From assembly GCA_964632355.1 (NCBI GenBank), contig CAZWBW010000068.1, positions 1 through 15,676 on the forward strand: DNA of 15,676 nucleotides, given 5' to 3'. Origin of the DNA: JALOAP01 sp964632355. GTDB lineage: Bacteria; Chloroflexota; Dehalococcoidia; Tepidiformales; Tepidiformaceae. How positions within the stretch are numbered: the first letter of the stretch is position 1; every line of letters begins with the position of its first letter. Below are positions 1-6,551 of this stretch, one piece after another. The position numbers and the translations under genes were made by a program. Under the pieces are notes generated by a model. It ran no database searches, was not told the origin of the DNA, and worked only from the letters and a program-made list of their open reading frames with translations.

Positions 1-1138
1 CATGGGTGGCCTGAACGCAGTCGCCTACACGGCGAAGTACCCCGAGCGGGTGCGGGCGCTGGTGCTGGTGGACGTGGGGCCGGAGGCTGCGAAGGAAGGC
101 GTCGACAACATCGTGCGGTTCACGCGCGGGCCGGACGAGCTCGAGTTCGAAGAGTTCGTGCAGATGGCGCACCAGTTCAACCCGCGGCGGACCATCGAAA
201 ACATCCGCGAGCGGATGCGCCACCGGCTGAAGCCGCTGGAGAACGGCAAGTGGACGTGGAAGTTCGATAAGCGATTCCGCGACCCGAACAGCGGGCTCCG
301 GATCGGCAGTGAGCTTTCGAACGACGAGATGTGGCAACTCTTCCGGTCGGTACATGTGCCGACGCTGCTGGTACGTGGCGCGGAGAGCGACGTGCTGACG
401 CAGGAAGTTGCGGAGCGCGTGGCGCGGGAGATGCGGCGGGCACGGCTCGTCGTGGTTCGTGGCGCCGGTCACAGCGTCCCAGGCGACAACCCCGACGACT
501 TCACGGCAGCCGTTGAGACCTTCCTCGAAGACGTGGCCTCGGGCCGGTTCGAACCGGAAGCAGCCGCGGAGCCCGCATCGTTGCACCAGTTGGTCGAGGA
601 GCAGGAGGCGTCGCGGAGGCGGCCCGGCGCGCTGACACTCATCGGGCTAAGCATCGGCGTCTCGGTTGCGGTGGCATCCGCTGCGTTCATGATCGCCCGT
701 GCGCTGCAAGGCCGGTCCGAGAAGCGGCGCCGCGAGGAGGCGGAGCGGGCGGCGAAAGCGCGGCGGGATGCCCTCACGGCAGGCCTCGGATCGCTCGATC
801 TCGAGCAGGCACGCCAGCGGGCGCTGGACCTCGTCGGACAGCTGTCGGAGGTTGGGCGCGATGGCGTTGCGCGCGCCCGGACGGCGCTGAAGGAGACGGA
901 CCTGGAGCAGGCCCGGGCGACGGCGCAGGATCTCGCGCAGACGCTCGAGGAGCGGGCGAAGGCAGCGCCTGAGACGCTCCGCGCGGTCGCGCAGAAGGTC
1001 GATACCGGTGCAATCCGGCGGGCGAGGAAGGGCTCGAAGGTCGGGGCAGCGTTCGGCGCTGCACGTGCAGTCATGCGCCGTGGCCGCAAGGAGCCCCAGA
1101 AGCGACGGGTGGCGAAGTTCATCCCGTGGCGCGGATAA
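1..1138 (+). CDS. Alpha/beta hydrolase with C-terminal membrane helix and amphipathic helical tail (5' partial)
   Basis: The window opens inside the nucleophile elbow of an alpha/beta hydrolase. The first readable residues, MGGLNAVAYTAKYPERV, are the usual continuation of G-x-S-M-G-G, so the catalytic Ser lies just outside the left edge and the first Met is not a start. Numbering from that Met, the acid is probably D130 (VRGAESDVL) and the base H157 (GAGHSVPGDNP). The hydrolase fold ends near residue 177. A linker follows, then one hydrophobic segment at about 211-235 (LTLIGLSIGVSVAVASAAFM), then a charged Ala/Arg/Glu-rich tail of about 140 residues. The tail contains two copies of a DLEQAR..A.DL...L.E unit starting at residues 266 and 300, and ends in a basic patch. 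Typical hydrolases of this family stop where the linker begins. The tail looks amphipathic, like YtxH or apolipoprotein-type helices. The substrate cannot be told. Confidence 0.85.
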   Translation, partial: MGGLNAVAYTAKYPERVRALVLVDVGPEAAKEGVDNIVRFTRGPDELEFEEFVQMAHQFNPRRTIENIRERMRHRLKPLENGKWTWKFDKRFRDPNSGLRIGSELSNDEMWQLFRSVHVPTLLVRGAESDVLTQEVAERVAREMRRARLVVVRGAGHSVPGDNPDDFTAAVETFLEDVASGRFEPEAAAEPASLHQLVEEQEASRRRPGALTLIGLSIGVSVAVASAAFMIARALQGRSEKRRREEAERAAKARRDALTAGLGSLDLEQARQRALDLVGQLSEVGRDGVARARTALKETDLEQARATAQDLAQTLEERAKAAPETLRAVAQKVDTGAIRRARKGSKVGAAFGAARAVMRRGRKEPQKRRVAKFIPWRG

Positions 1139-1917
1139 CCGTCAACGACGCGGAACTGGCTGTTTTCGAGGCGGGCACCGGAGACCCGGCGTTCGTCTTC
1201 ATCCACGGGCTGGCGTGCGACCACACGGTCTGGCAGCCGCAGTTCGACGACCTGTCGCGCGACCACCGCTGCGTGGCGATCGACCTCCGCGGCTGCGGCG
1301 ACTCCGCACCAGCGCCCCCGTTCGACACGACGCAGGCAGCGGACGACGTCGCGGAAGTGATCCGGGAGTTGGGACTGGCGCCGGCGATCCTCGTCGGGCA
1401 CAGCTCGGGCGGACTCGTCGCGCTTCTCGTGAACGACCGTCACCCAGAGACAGTTCTCGGCATTGTCCTCGGCGATGCGACGCTGACATCGGCCTCGGGC
1501 GGCGGGTGGTCGATGCTGATGCAGCAGATCGACGAAGCCGGTTCGGTAGAACCGCTCCGGCCGCTCGTCGAATCGTTTTTCACGGAGGAGACGCCGGACG
1601 ACGTTCGCGAGCGGGTCACATCGATGATGCTGTCCGCGCGGCCGGAGGTCGTTTCCGGGATGCTTGCGAACTCGGCAGTGTTCACACAGCGGATGGGTGA
1701 GCTGTTAGCGGCCGCCGACAGGAAGCCGTTCATGGCCATCTGGAGTTCGCAGCCGCGCGGGAACCCGGAGCGGCTGCGCGACACGCTGTACTTCATCCGC
1801 CAGGAGCCCATTGCCGGGGCAGGCCACTTCTTCCAGCTGGAGCAGCCCGCAATCACGAACGCCCTGCTGCGGGCCTTCCTCGACGATGTGGAGCGCGACC
1901 CGCGGGTGAAGAAATAG
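1126..1917 (+). CDS. Alpha/beta hydrolase
   Basis: This is a complete 263-residue alpha/beta hydrolase. It starts at a GTG that overlaps the end of the preceding hydrolase gene by 13 nt, so the two are probably co-transcribed and translationally coupled. Features in order are the oxyanion-hole HG (residues 27-28, VFIHGLACDH), the strand-4 segment AIDLRGCGDS (51-60), the nucleophile elbow GHSSGG with Ser93, and a C-terminal histidine H234 in GAGHFFQLEQP. The usual acid after strand 7 is not obvious: the segment MAIWSSQPRGNPERL has no Asp at the normal turn. D117 (VLGDATL, after strand 6) is an alternative. The overall look is of small esterases, enol-lactonases or C-C hydrolases, but substrate assignment is not possible. 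A role alongside the upstream hydrolase is inference from overlap only. Confidence 0.85.
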   Translation: MARITVNDAELAVFEAGTGDPAFVFIHGLACDHTVWQPQFDDLSRDHRCVAIDLRGCGDSAPAPPFDTTQAADDVAEVIRELGLAPAILVGHSSGGLVALLVNDRHPETVLGIVLGDATLTSASGGGWSMLMQQIDEAGSVEPLRPLVESFFTEETPDDVRERVTSMMLSARPEVVSGMLANSAVFTQRMGELLAAADRKPFMAIWSSQPRGNPERLRDTLYFIRQEPIAGAGHFFQLEQPAITNALLRAFLDDVERDPRVKK

Positions 1918-1966
1918 CGGCACCTCCCGTTTCGGACACCGGCGAGCACAGCAGCGGCGGGCGCGC

Positions 1967-1996
1967 TAGTATCCGCCGCACAGGTTTGCCGGAGGA
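1967..1996 (+). promoter_or_regulatory. Candidate promoter -10 and ribosome binding site for the 3-hydroxyacyl-CoA dehydrogenase gene
   Basis: TAGTAT (1967-1972) matches a -10 hexamer. A transcript starting about 7 nt later would carry the GGAGGA Shine-Dalgarno at 1991-1996, 6 nt before the GTG at 2003. The RBS decides the start. The ATG at 2001 overlaps this GTG, but its next codon is TGA, so only the GTG opens the frame. I see no good -35 box. Confidence 0.5.
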
Positions 1997-2002
1997 TCGA
2001 AT

Positions 2003-2755
2003 GTGAAGTTTGAGGATGTGAAGCGCATCGGCGTGCTTGGCGGCGGTGTGATGGGCGGCGGCATCGCGCAGATCCACGCGATCGCCGGCTACGACGTCGT
2101 GGTACGGGACATCAGCGACGAGGCTATCGAGGCGACGCGGGAAGCAGTCTTCGATGGCAAGTGGGGCATCAAGCGTGCGGTCGAACGCGGAAAGCTCGGC
2201 TTCGACGACGCGGTCGCGGCGATGGAGCGGATTACGCTCACCACGCGGCTCGAGGACCTGGCCGACTGCGACATCGTGATCGAGGCGATCCCCGAGAAGC
2301 TCGAGCTGAAGCAGGAAGTGTTCAAGGAGCTCGACAGGATCGTGAAGCCCGAAGCGATCTTCGCGTCCAACACGTCGGGGTTCGTGATCCAGGACATCGC
2401 GCGAGACGTTTCGGAGCAGCGGAAGACGCAGTTCGTCGGCATGCACTACTCGAACCCGGTGCCCGTGATGCGGATGTGCGAAATCGTGTACACGCCGCAA
2501 TCGAGCGAAGAAACGATTACGACCGCGCGTCAGCTGGCCGAGGCCACCGACCGCGTGGTGTCGATGGTGAAGGACACGCCGGGCACATACGGGTTCCTGT
2601 TGAACCGTATCTTCGCGGCCGCCTATCGGGAGGCGAAGGCGATCGTGGACGCGGGCATCGCCACGCCTGAGGACATCGACAAGGCGATGATCAGCGGACG
2701 CAACTGGCCGGCCGGGTTCTTCGGCAACCGCGGCGGCATCGGCAAGCAGTGGTAG
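2003..2755 (+). CDS. 3-hydroxyacyl-CoA dehydrogenase family protein, short C-terminal domain
   Basis: NAD-dependent oxidation of 3-hydroxyacyl-CoA (or 3-hydroxybutyryl-CoA) is expected from the family. The N-terminal Rossmann motif IGVLGGGVMGGGIAQ spans residues 9-23, and the acidic end of strand 2 (VVRD) sits near residue 36. The family catalytic set is present: Ser125 in SNTSG, His148 in GMHYSNPVPVM, Glu160 in MCEIV (the normal 12-residue spacing from the His), and Asn201 in FLLNRIF. The protein is only 250 residues, against about 280-290 usually. It follows the family to DIDKAM (residue 229), then ends with GRNWPAGFFGNRGGIGKQW instead of the usual GPFELADxxGLD segment and last helices. No continuation exists in another frame, because the next gene follows after 35 nt. 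The start is the GTG at 2003, preceded by GGAGGA. A role in fatty-acid or butyrate-type metabolism is likely but unproven. Confidence 0.85.
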   Translation: MKFEDVKRIGVLGGGVMGGGIAQIHAIAGYDVVVRDISDEAIEATREAVFDGKWGIKRAVERGKLGFDDAVAAMERITLTTRLEDLADCDIVIEAIPEKLELKQEVFKELDRIVKPEAIFASNTSGFVIQDIARDVSEQRKTQFVGMHYSNPVPVMRMCEIVYTPQSSEETITTARQLAEATDRVVSMVKDTPGTYGFLLNRIFAAAYREAKAIVDAGIATPEDIDKAMISGRNWPAGFFGNRGGIGKQW

Positions 2756-2780
2756 GCGATTTCGCAGCCCAGGCGAAACG

Positions 2781-2786
2781 GGAGGG
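2781..2786 (+). promoter_or_regulatory. Ribosome binding site fixing the start of the luciferase-like oxidoreductase
   Basis: GGAGGG lies 4 nt upstream of the GTG at 2791. The reading frame is open further upstream, to a GTG at 2749 that overlaps the preceding gene. The RBS and the family-typical N-terminus (MNFGLHIG) favour 2791. Confidence 0.6.
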
Positions 2787-2790
2787 ACAG

Positions 2791-3723
2791 GTGAACTTCG
2801 GATTGCACATCGGGCAGCAGAACATCGGGATGGAAGAGCTGCGGCGGCTCTGGACGTGGGCCGACACCGCAGGGTTCGACTGGGTCGACGTGTGGGACCA
2901 CTTCTACGAAGCGCCTCCGGTGGACGGCAACGGGAGCTGCTTCGAAGCGACCACGTGCATGGCCGCGATGGCACTGGACACGAAGCAGTGCCGCGTTGGC
3001 GTGCTGGTGCTGGGGATGAACTACCGGCACCCGGCGGTGCTTACTAACGCGCTCGTCACCATCGACCACCTTAGCGGCGGGCGGCTTGAAATCGGCCTCG
3101 GCGCGGGCTGGCACGAACCGGAGTACCGCGCGTACGGGATCCCGTTCCGGCCCATTAAGGAACGCATGGACATGCTCGAAGAGGGCGTGCAGGTGGTTCG
3201 GCTGCTGACGACGCAGGAGCGTTCGAACTTCGAAGGGCAGTACTACCGGCTGGAGAACGCGGCGTGCTACCCGCGGCCCGTGCAGGAGCGGCCGCGCATC
3301 TGGATTGGTGGCCGCGGCGAGAAGCGAACGCTGCGCATTGCCGCTCGGCATGCCGACGGCTGGAACGTGCCGTACGTGTCGCCGGAGGAGTTCAAGCGGC
3401 TCTCGGGCGTGCTCGATGAGTGGTGCGAGAAGGAGGGGCGCGACCCGGCGAGCATTGAGCGGAACGTGAACCTGAGCTTCCACATGGCCGCGGATGAAGC
3501 GAGCCGGTCGAAGGCGGAGGCACACTACCGGGAAACATGGGGCCCTGCCGCCGAGACGATGCGCGTTGCCGGTGTGGTGACCGGTACGCCGCAGGAGGCG
3601 ATCGATCTCGTGGGGCGCTACAGGGATGCGGGTGCGGCCCGGGTGAACATCGCGATTCGGCCGCCGGTCGACTGGGATGCGCTGAAGGCGTGGACCGAGG
3701 AGGTTATTCCGGCGTTTCGCTAG
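2791..3723 (+). CDS. Luciferase-like (LLM class) flavin/F420-dependent oxidoreductase
   Basis: This is a 310-residue TIM-barrel oxidoreductase of the bacterial luciferase-like superfamily, close in pattern to the Rv1855c-type probable F420-dependent enzymes. Visible signatures are the N-terminal strand FGLHIGQQN (3-11), WVDVWDHF (31-38) with the conserved DH, LVTIDHLSGGRLEIGLGAGW (88-107), the helix F.P.KERMDMLEEG, and the cofactor phosphate-binding segment IWIGGRGEKRTLRIAARHADGWN (about 170-192). The cofactor (F420 or FMN) cannot be settled from the sequence. It starts 35 nt after the acyl-CoA dehydrogenase with its own RBS and is probably in the same transcript. Its 3' end overlaps the convergent marR-type gene by 20 nt, which makes it a possible target of that regulator. 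The substrate is unknown. Confidence 0.88.
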   Translation: MNFGLHIGQQNIGMEELRRLWTWADTAGFDWVDVWDHFYEAPPVDGNGSCFEATTCMAAMALDTKQCRVGVLVLGMNYRHPAVLTNALVTIDHLSGGRLEIGLGAGWHEPEYRAYGIPFRPIKERMDMLEEGVQVVRLLTTQERSNFEGQYYRLENAACYPRPVQERPRIWIGGRGEKRTLRIAARHADGWNVPYVSPEEFKRLSGVLDEWCEKEGRDPASIERNVNLSFHMAADEASRSKAEAHYRETWGPAAETMRVAGVVTGTPQEAIDLVGRYRDAGAARVNIAIRPPVDWDALKAWTEEVIPAFR

Positions 3724-4150
3724 CCCGTGGGGCGGCGGCGGTATCCGCGAGCCTGCGAAGCACGTCGACCAGTTCGGGTGCGACGGACCTGATCTCGGCG
3801 AGGTGCACGGCTGAGAGTTCCTCGATCATCCTCGCACCTTCGGGCGTGACGTCGACAAGCACCTGGCGGCGGTCGGTGGGCGATGTCGCGCGCTGTACGA
3901 GGCCACGCCGTTCGGCGCGATCCACGAGTTCGACGGCGCTGTTGTGGCGAATCTTCAGCCGCTCGGCGATCTCGCCGATGGAGACTCCCTTGCCGTGGCT
4001 GCGGGCCTTGAGCGTGAGCAGGAGCTGGTGTTGCTGCGGGTCGAGCCCCGCCGATCGAGCGGCGTTTTCGCTGAAGTGCAGGTATTTGCGGATGGCGTAG
4101 CGGAATTCGTGGAGCAGCTCGTAGTCGCGCTGCGTCGGCTTCTCTCTCAC
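3704..4150 (-). CDS. MarR-family transcriptional regulator
   Basis: This is a 148-residue winged-helix regulator of the MarR type (usual length 140-160). Helices for dimerisation lie at about 8-50 (ELLHEFRYAIRKYLHFSE, then LDPQQHQLLLTL). The DNA-binding part is VSIGEIAERLKIRHNSAVELVDRAERRGLV (56-85), with the recognition helix around 68-82. The wing RATSPTDRRQVLVDVTPEG (88-105) carries the D-R-R motif typical of MarR, and a C-terminal helix completes the dimer interface. I chose the GTG whose first base is at 4150. The frame is open upstream, but the product from there would read through the promoter and operator. A TATACT box ends 6 nt before this GTG and there is no Shine-Dalgarno, so the mRNA may be leaderless. 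Autoregulation through the palindrome at 4169-4186 and control of the adjacent oxidoreductase genes are inferences. The ligand is unknown. Confidence 0.9.
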   Translation of the reverse strand: MREKPTQRDYELLHEFRYAIRKYLHFSENAARSAGLDPQQHQLLLTLKARSHGKGVSIGEIAERLKIRHNSAVELVDRAERRGLVQRATSPTDRRQVLVDVTPEGARMIEELSAVHLAEIRSVAPELVDVLRRLADTAAAPRASETPE

Positions 4151-4156
4151 GAAGGG

Positions 4157-4185
4157 AGTATATCGGCGCTTCGAACTTCCTCGAA
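4157..4185 (-). promoter_or_regulatory. Candidate leaderless promoter of the MarR-type gene
   Basis: Reading the minus strand, TATACT (4162 down to 4157) is a 5-of-6 match to a -10 box and is followed by only CCCTTC before the GTG at 4150. Transcription would therefore begin at, or within a base or two of, the start codon. The -35 position with a 17-nt spacer reads TTCGAG (4185-4180), a weak match that overlaps the inverted repeat. Confidence 0.55.
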
Positions 4186-4186
4186 G
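4169..4186. promoter_or_regulatory. Inverted repeat, candidate MarR operator
   Basis: CTTCGA (4169-4174), a 6-nt spacer and TCGAAG (4181-4186) form an exact 6+6 inverted repeat spanning 18 bp. It lies between and over the putative -35 and -10 of the MarR-type gene. Size, symmetry and position fit a MarR dimer site that would block its own promoter. Confidence 0.5.
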
Positions 4187-4228
4187 TGAGGATACTCGCG
4201 CAAGGAGTACCGGTGACGGCAATACGAA

Positions 4229-4259
4229 AGCGGCGCGGTCCAGCCGGGACCGCGCCGCT
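4229..4259 (-). terminator. Rho-independent terminator after dapL
   Basis: There is a perfect 13-bp stem, AGCGGCGCGGTCC (4229-4241) against GGACCGCGCCGCT (4247-4259), with a 5-nt loop. On the minus strand it lies 27 nt beyond the dapL stop. The bases at the 3' foot of the stem read TTTCGTATT, a short imperfect T-tract. It separates dapL transcription from the MarR-type promoter. Confidence 0.8.
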
Positions 4260-4285
4260 CGTGTGTTTCGCCTGTGGGAGTTGCG

Positions 4286-5446
4286 CTAGCCGGCCCACTC
4301 CTCGAGGCGGCGGAGGCCCTCCTCGAGACGGTCGTCGGGGGTGGTGACGGAGAGGCGGATGTAGCCTTCGCCGTTGATGCCGTAGCCACGCCCCGGGGTG
4401 ACGACGACGCCGAGTTCGTCGATCAGGCGGGCGGCGTAATCGGCGCTGGTGACCCCCTCGGGCAGCTTCGCCCAGACGTAGAGCGAGGCCTTCGGCAGGT
4501 CGACATCGAGCCCGACCTTGCGAAGCACTTCGACGATGCGGTCGCGGCGGCGCTGATAGATGGCGTTGTGCTCTTCGATGCAGTCCTGCGGGCCGTACAC
4601 GGCTTCGATGGCCATGCGCTGGATGGCCTGCGGGATACCGCTATCGATGTTCGACTTGACGCGCATGAGTGCATCGACCATCTGGGCGTTGCCGACCACC
4701 ATGCCGATGCGCCAGCCGGTCATGTTGTAGATCTTCGACCAGGAGTTGAATTCGACGGCGACATCGCGCGCGCCGGGCACTTCGAAAATGGAGACGGGCT
4801 TGTAACCGTCGTAGGCGACGTCGCAATAGGGGTTGTCGTGGAGGATGGCGACATCGTGCTTCTTCGCCCAGGCGATGGCACGCTCGAAGAAGTCGAGTTC
4901 GGCCACGGCGCCCGTCGGGTTGTTCGGATAGTTGAGCCAGAGGACCCGTGCCTTCGCTGCTACGTCGGCCGGGATGGCTTCGAGGTCGGGGAGCCAGCCG
5001 TTTTCGCGCTTCAGGTCGAGGCGGTAGGTCTCGCCGCCGGCGAACATGGTGCCGATTTCGTAGACCGGGTACGCCGGGTCGGGGACAAGGGCGACATCGC
5101 CGGGATCGATGAAGCAGAGGGCGATATGCGCGATGCCTTCCTTCGAACCGATGAGCGGCAGGGTTTCCTTGTCCGGGTCGAAGCGAACACCAAAGCGGCG
5201 TTCGTACCAGTCGCTAATGGCCTTGCGGAGTTCGGGGAGGCCTTCGGACTCCGGGTAGCGGTGGTTGACCGGGTCGTCCGCGGCCTTGTGGAGCGCCGCG
5301 AGGATGTGCGGCGGCGTAGGCAGGTCAGGGTCGCCGATCCCGAAGGTCACGATGTCGACGCCTTCCGCGCGCTTGGCGGCGATTTTCTTGGAAATTTCAG
5401 CGAACAGGTAAGGAGGTAGAGCCTCAACGCGGCGTGCGAGCTTCAT
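4286..5446 (-). CDS. dapL: LL-diaminopimelate aminotransferase
   Basis: This is a PLP-dependent class I/II aminotransferase of 386 residues that would convert tetrahydrodipicolinate and glutamate to LL-diaminopimelate in one step, bypassing the acylated intermediates of lysine synthesis. Visible signatures are FGIGDPDLPTP (35-45), HRYPESEGLPELRKAI (62-76), GSKEGIAHI (100-108), DPAYPVYEIG (123-132), LNYPNNPTGA (171-180) with the PLP-contacting Asn, HDNPYCD (203-209), the Schiff-base lysine K238 in NSWSKIYNMTGWRIG, and the substrate-carboxylate Arg364 in YIRLSV. DapL and related alanine/aspartate aminotransferases share these motifs. Assignment to DapL rests on the N-terminal pattern, the SKxxNMTGWRIG segment and the presence of dapF nearby. 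The ATG at 5446 has GAGGT 7 nt upstream (5454-5458). The frame stays open far upstream, but that stretch is antisense to the next gene. A strong terminator follows. Confidence 0.88.
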   Translation of the reverse strand: MKLARRVEALPPYLFAEISKKIAAKRAEGVDIVTFGIGDPDLPTPPHILAALHKAADDPVNHRYPESEGLPELRKAISDWYERRFGVRFDPDKETLPLIGSKEGIAHIALCFIDPGDVALVPDPAYPVYEIGTMFAGGETYRLDLKRENGWLPDLEAIPADVAAKARVLWLNYPNNPTGAVAELDFFERAIAWAKKHDVAILHDNPYCDVAYDGYKPVSIFEVPGARDVAVEFNSWSKIYNMTGWRIGMVVGNAQMVDALMRVKSNIDSGIPQAIQRMAIEAVYGPQDCIEEHNAIYQRRRDRIVEVLRKVGLDVDLPKASLYVWAKLPEGVTSADYAARLIDELGVVVTPGRGYGINGEGYIRLSVTTPDDRLEEGLRRLEEWAG

Positions 5447-5635
5447 TTTCGTGACCTCAGGTGGCTGTTGACGTACTTCTGTGACGGCTGAACGCCGCAG
5501 TGGGCGACGCGTCACAGGGCATGGTAGACGTGTACGCCGGTAGTCGGTAGTCGCGGGGCCGAGTGGTCTCTTTCGTGGAGGGGTTGCGACTCGGTACGCT
5601 GGATCACACGAATCTTTGATCTTGTGGGGCACTGG
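5447..5635. promoter_or_regulatory. Divergent promoter region between dapL and the thioredoxin-TPR gene
   Basis: This 189-bp divergent spacer must hold promoters for both genes, but I see no convincing -35/-10 pair. It contains an inverted repeat TGTGACG (5480-5486) with CGTCACA (5510-5516), 23 nt apart, which would fall in or near the dapL leader. It also contains a tandem 7-bp direct repeat GGTAGTC at 5539-5545 and 5546-5552. TTTGAT at 5615-5620 is a weak -10 candidate for the plus-strand gene. I could not recognise a lysine riboswitch. Confidence 0.35.
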
Positions 5636-6481
5636 ATGACTACCGCCAGCAGCGTGATCAACGCTACGGATGCCACATTCGAAACCGATGTAATCGCCGA
5701 GTCGCACAAGCGGCCGGTGGTGGTGGACTTCTGGGCGCCGTGGTGCGGCCCGTGCCGTGTGCTGGGGCCGATCATCGAAAAAATTGCGGCCGAGTTCGGC
5801 GGCGAAGTGGCGCTGGTCAAGGTCAACACCGACGAGAACCCGCGGACGGCGATGGCCTACCGCATCCAGGGCATCCCGGCCGTGAAGGCGTTTCGTAACG
5901 GCCAGGTGGTAGCCGAGTTCACCGGCGCTATCCCTGAGCCACAGGTACGGCGATTCTTCGAGCAACTGGCGCCTTCGCCGGCGCAACGGGCGACGCGCGA
6001 AGCAGAGGCCCTGGCGCAAACGAACCCCGCGGAGGCTGAGCGGCGGTTCCGTGAAGTGCTCCAGGCAAACCCCAACAACGTCGATGCGCTCGTTGGCCTG
6101 GCGCGGGTGCTGATCGCGCGAGGCGAAACCGAAGAGGCCGAGAAGCTGCTGAACCGTGCCCCCGGCGACCGGCGCGCCAAGGTGCTGAAGCATCGCATCT
6201 TCCTCGATGGGTTCGCCCAGCGGCACTCGGCCGAGGAACTGGAAGCCGAAGCACGTGCGAACCCGAAGGACCCGCGGGCCCGCTACCGCTGGGGCGTCAT
6301 GCTGGCGGCGCGCGAACAGTACGAAGCTGCGCTCGATGAGCTCCTCGAAAGCGTGAAGCTCGACCGGAACTTCGCCGATGGGGCGGCCCGGAAGGCGGCG
6401 CTGGCGGTGTTCGACATCCTCGGGCTGAACTCGCCGGTGACACGCGAATACCAGCGGCGGCTTTCGAACCTGCTGTTCTAG
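5636..6481 (+). CDS. cnoX: Thioredoxin-TPR chaperone/holdase (CnoX/YbbN type)
   Basis: This is a 281-residue fusion of an N-terminal thioredoxin domain (about 1-110) and a C-terminal TPR-like helical domain (about 120-281), the layout and length of CnoX/YbbN. The thioredoxin part has the full redox motif WAPWCGPC with Cys37 and Cys40, and the cis-proline P81 in QGIPAVKAF. E. coli YbbN lacks the first Cys, so this copy may be redox-active. The C-terminus ADGAARKAALAVFDILG followed by YQRRLSNLLF is the family's characteristic ending. The expected role is cytoplasmic: protecting proteins from oxidative aggregation and handing them to chaperones or reducing mixed disulfides. I chose the ATG at 5636. 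A GTG 12 nt earlier is possible, but the ATG better fits the family and is preceded by GGGG. It is divergent from dapL. Confidence 0.88.
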   Translation: MTTASSVINATDATFETDVIAESHKRPVVVDFWAPWCGPCRVLGPIIEKIAAEFGGEVALVKVNTDENPRTAMAYRIQGIPAVKAFRNGQVVAEFTGAIPEPQVRRFFEQLAPSPAQRATREAEALAQTNPAEAERRFREVLQANPNNVDALVGLARVLIARGETEEAEKLLNRAPGDRRAKVLKHRIFLDGFAQRHSAEELEAEARANPKDPRARYRWGVMLAAREQYEAALDELLESVKLDRNFADGAARKAALAVFDILGLNSPVTREYQRRLSNLLF

Positions 6482-6538
6482 CTGGTTGCCGCGAGGTGGT
6501 CCCGGGAGCGGCGCGGCGAGCCGGTGGACGCCGTCGCG

Positions 6539-6544
6539 TAGAAT
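6539..6544 (+). promoter_or_regulatory. Candidate -10 box of a leaderless DinB-like transcript
   Basis: TAGAAT (5 of 6 matches to TATAAT) sits 7 nt before the ATG at 6552, with no Shine-Dalgarno between. Transcription would start at or within a base of the A of the start codon. I see no recognisable -35 at 16-18 nt upstream. Confidence 0.45.
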
Positions 6545-6551
6545 CGGGGCC

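Noticed and set aside
2001..2006. ATG at 2001 as start of the acyl-CoA dehydrogenase or of a tiny leader peptide.
   Set aside because: The next codon is TGA, so it codes for nothing. The overlapping GTG at 2003 is in the correct frame.
2003..2755. Possible frameshifted or pseudogene state of the short 3-hydroxyacyl-CoA dehydrogenase.
   Set aside because: I looked for the missing C-terminal helices in the other frames. Only 35 nt separate the stop from the next gene, so the remainder is not there and the gene looks intact.
4274..5419. Long plus-strand open frame antisense to dapL (about 380 codons).
   Set aside because: Its product shows no family motifs, while the opposite strand encodes a complete aminotransferase with all catalytic residues. 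Long antisense frames are expected in GC-rich genes.
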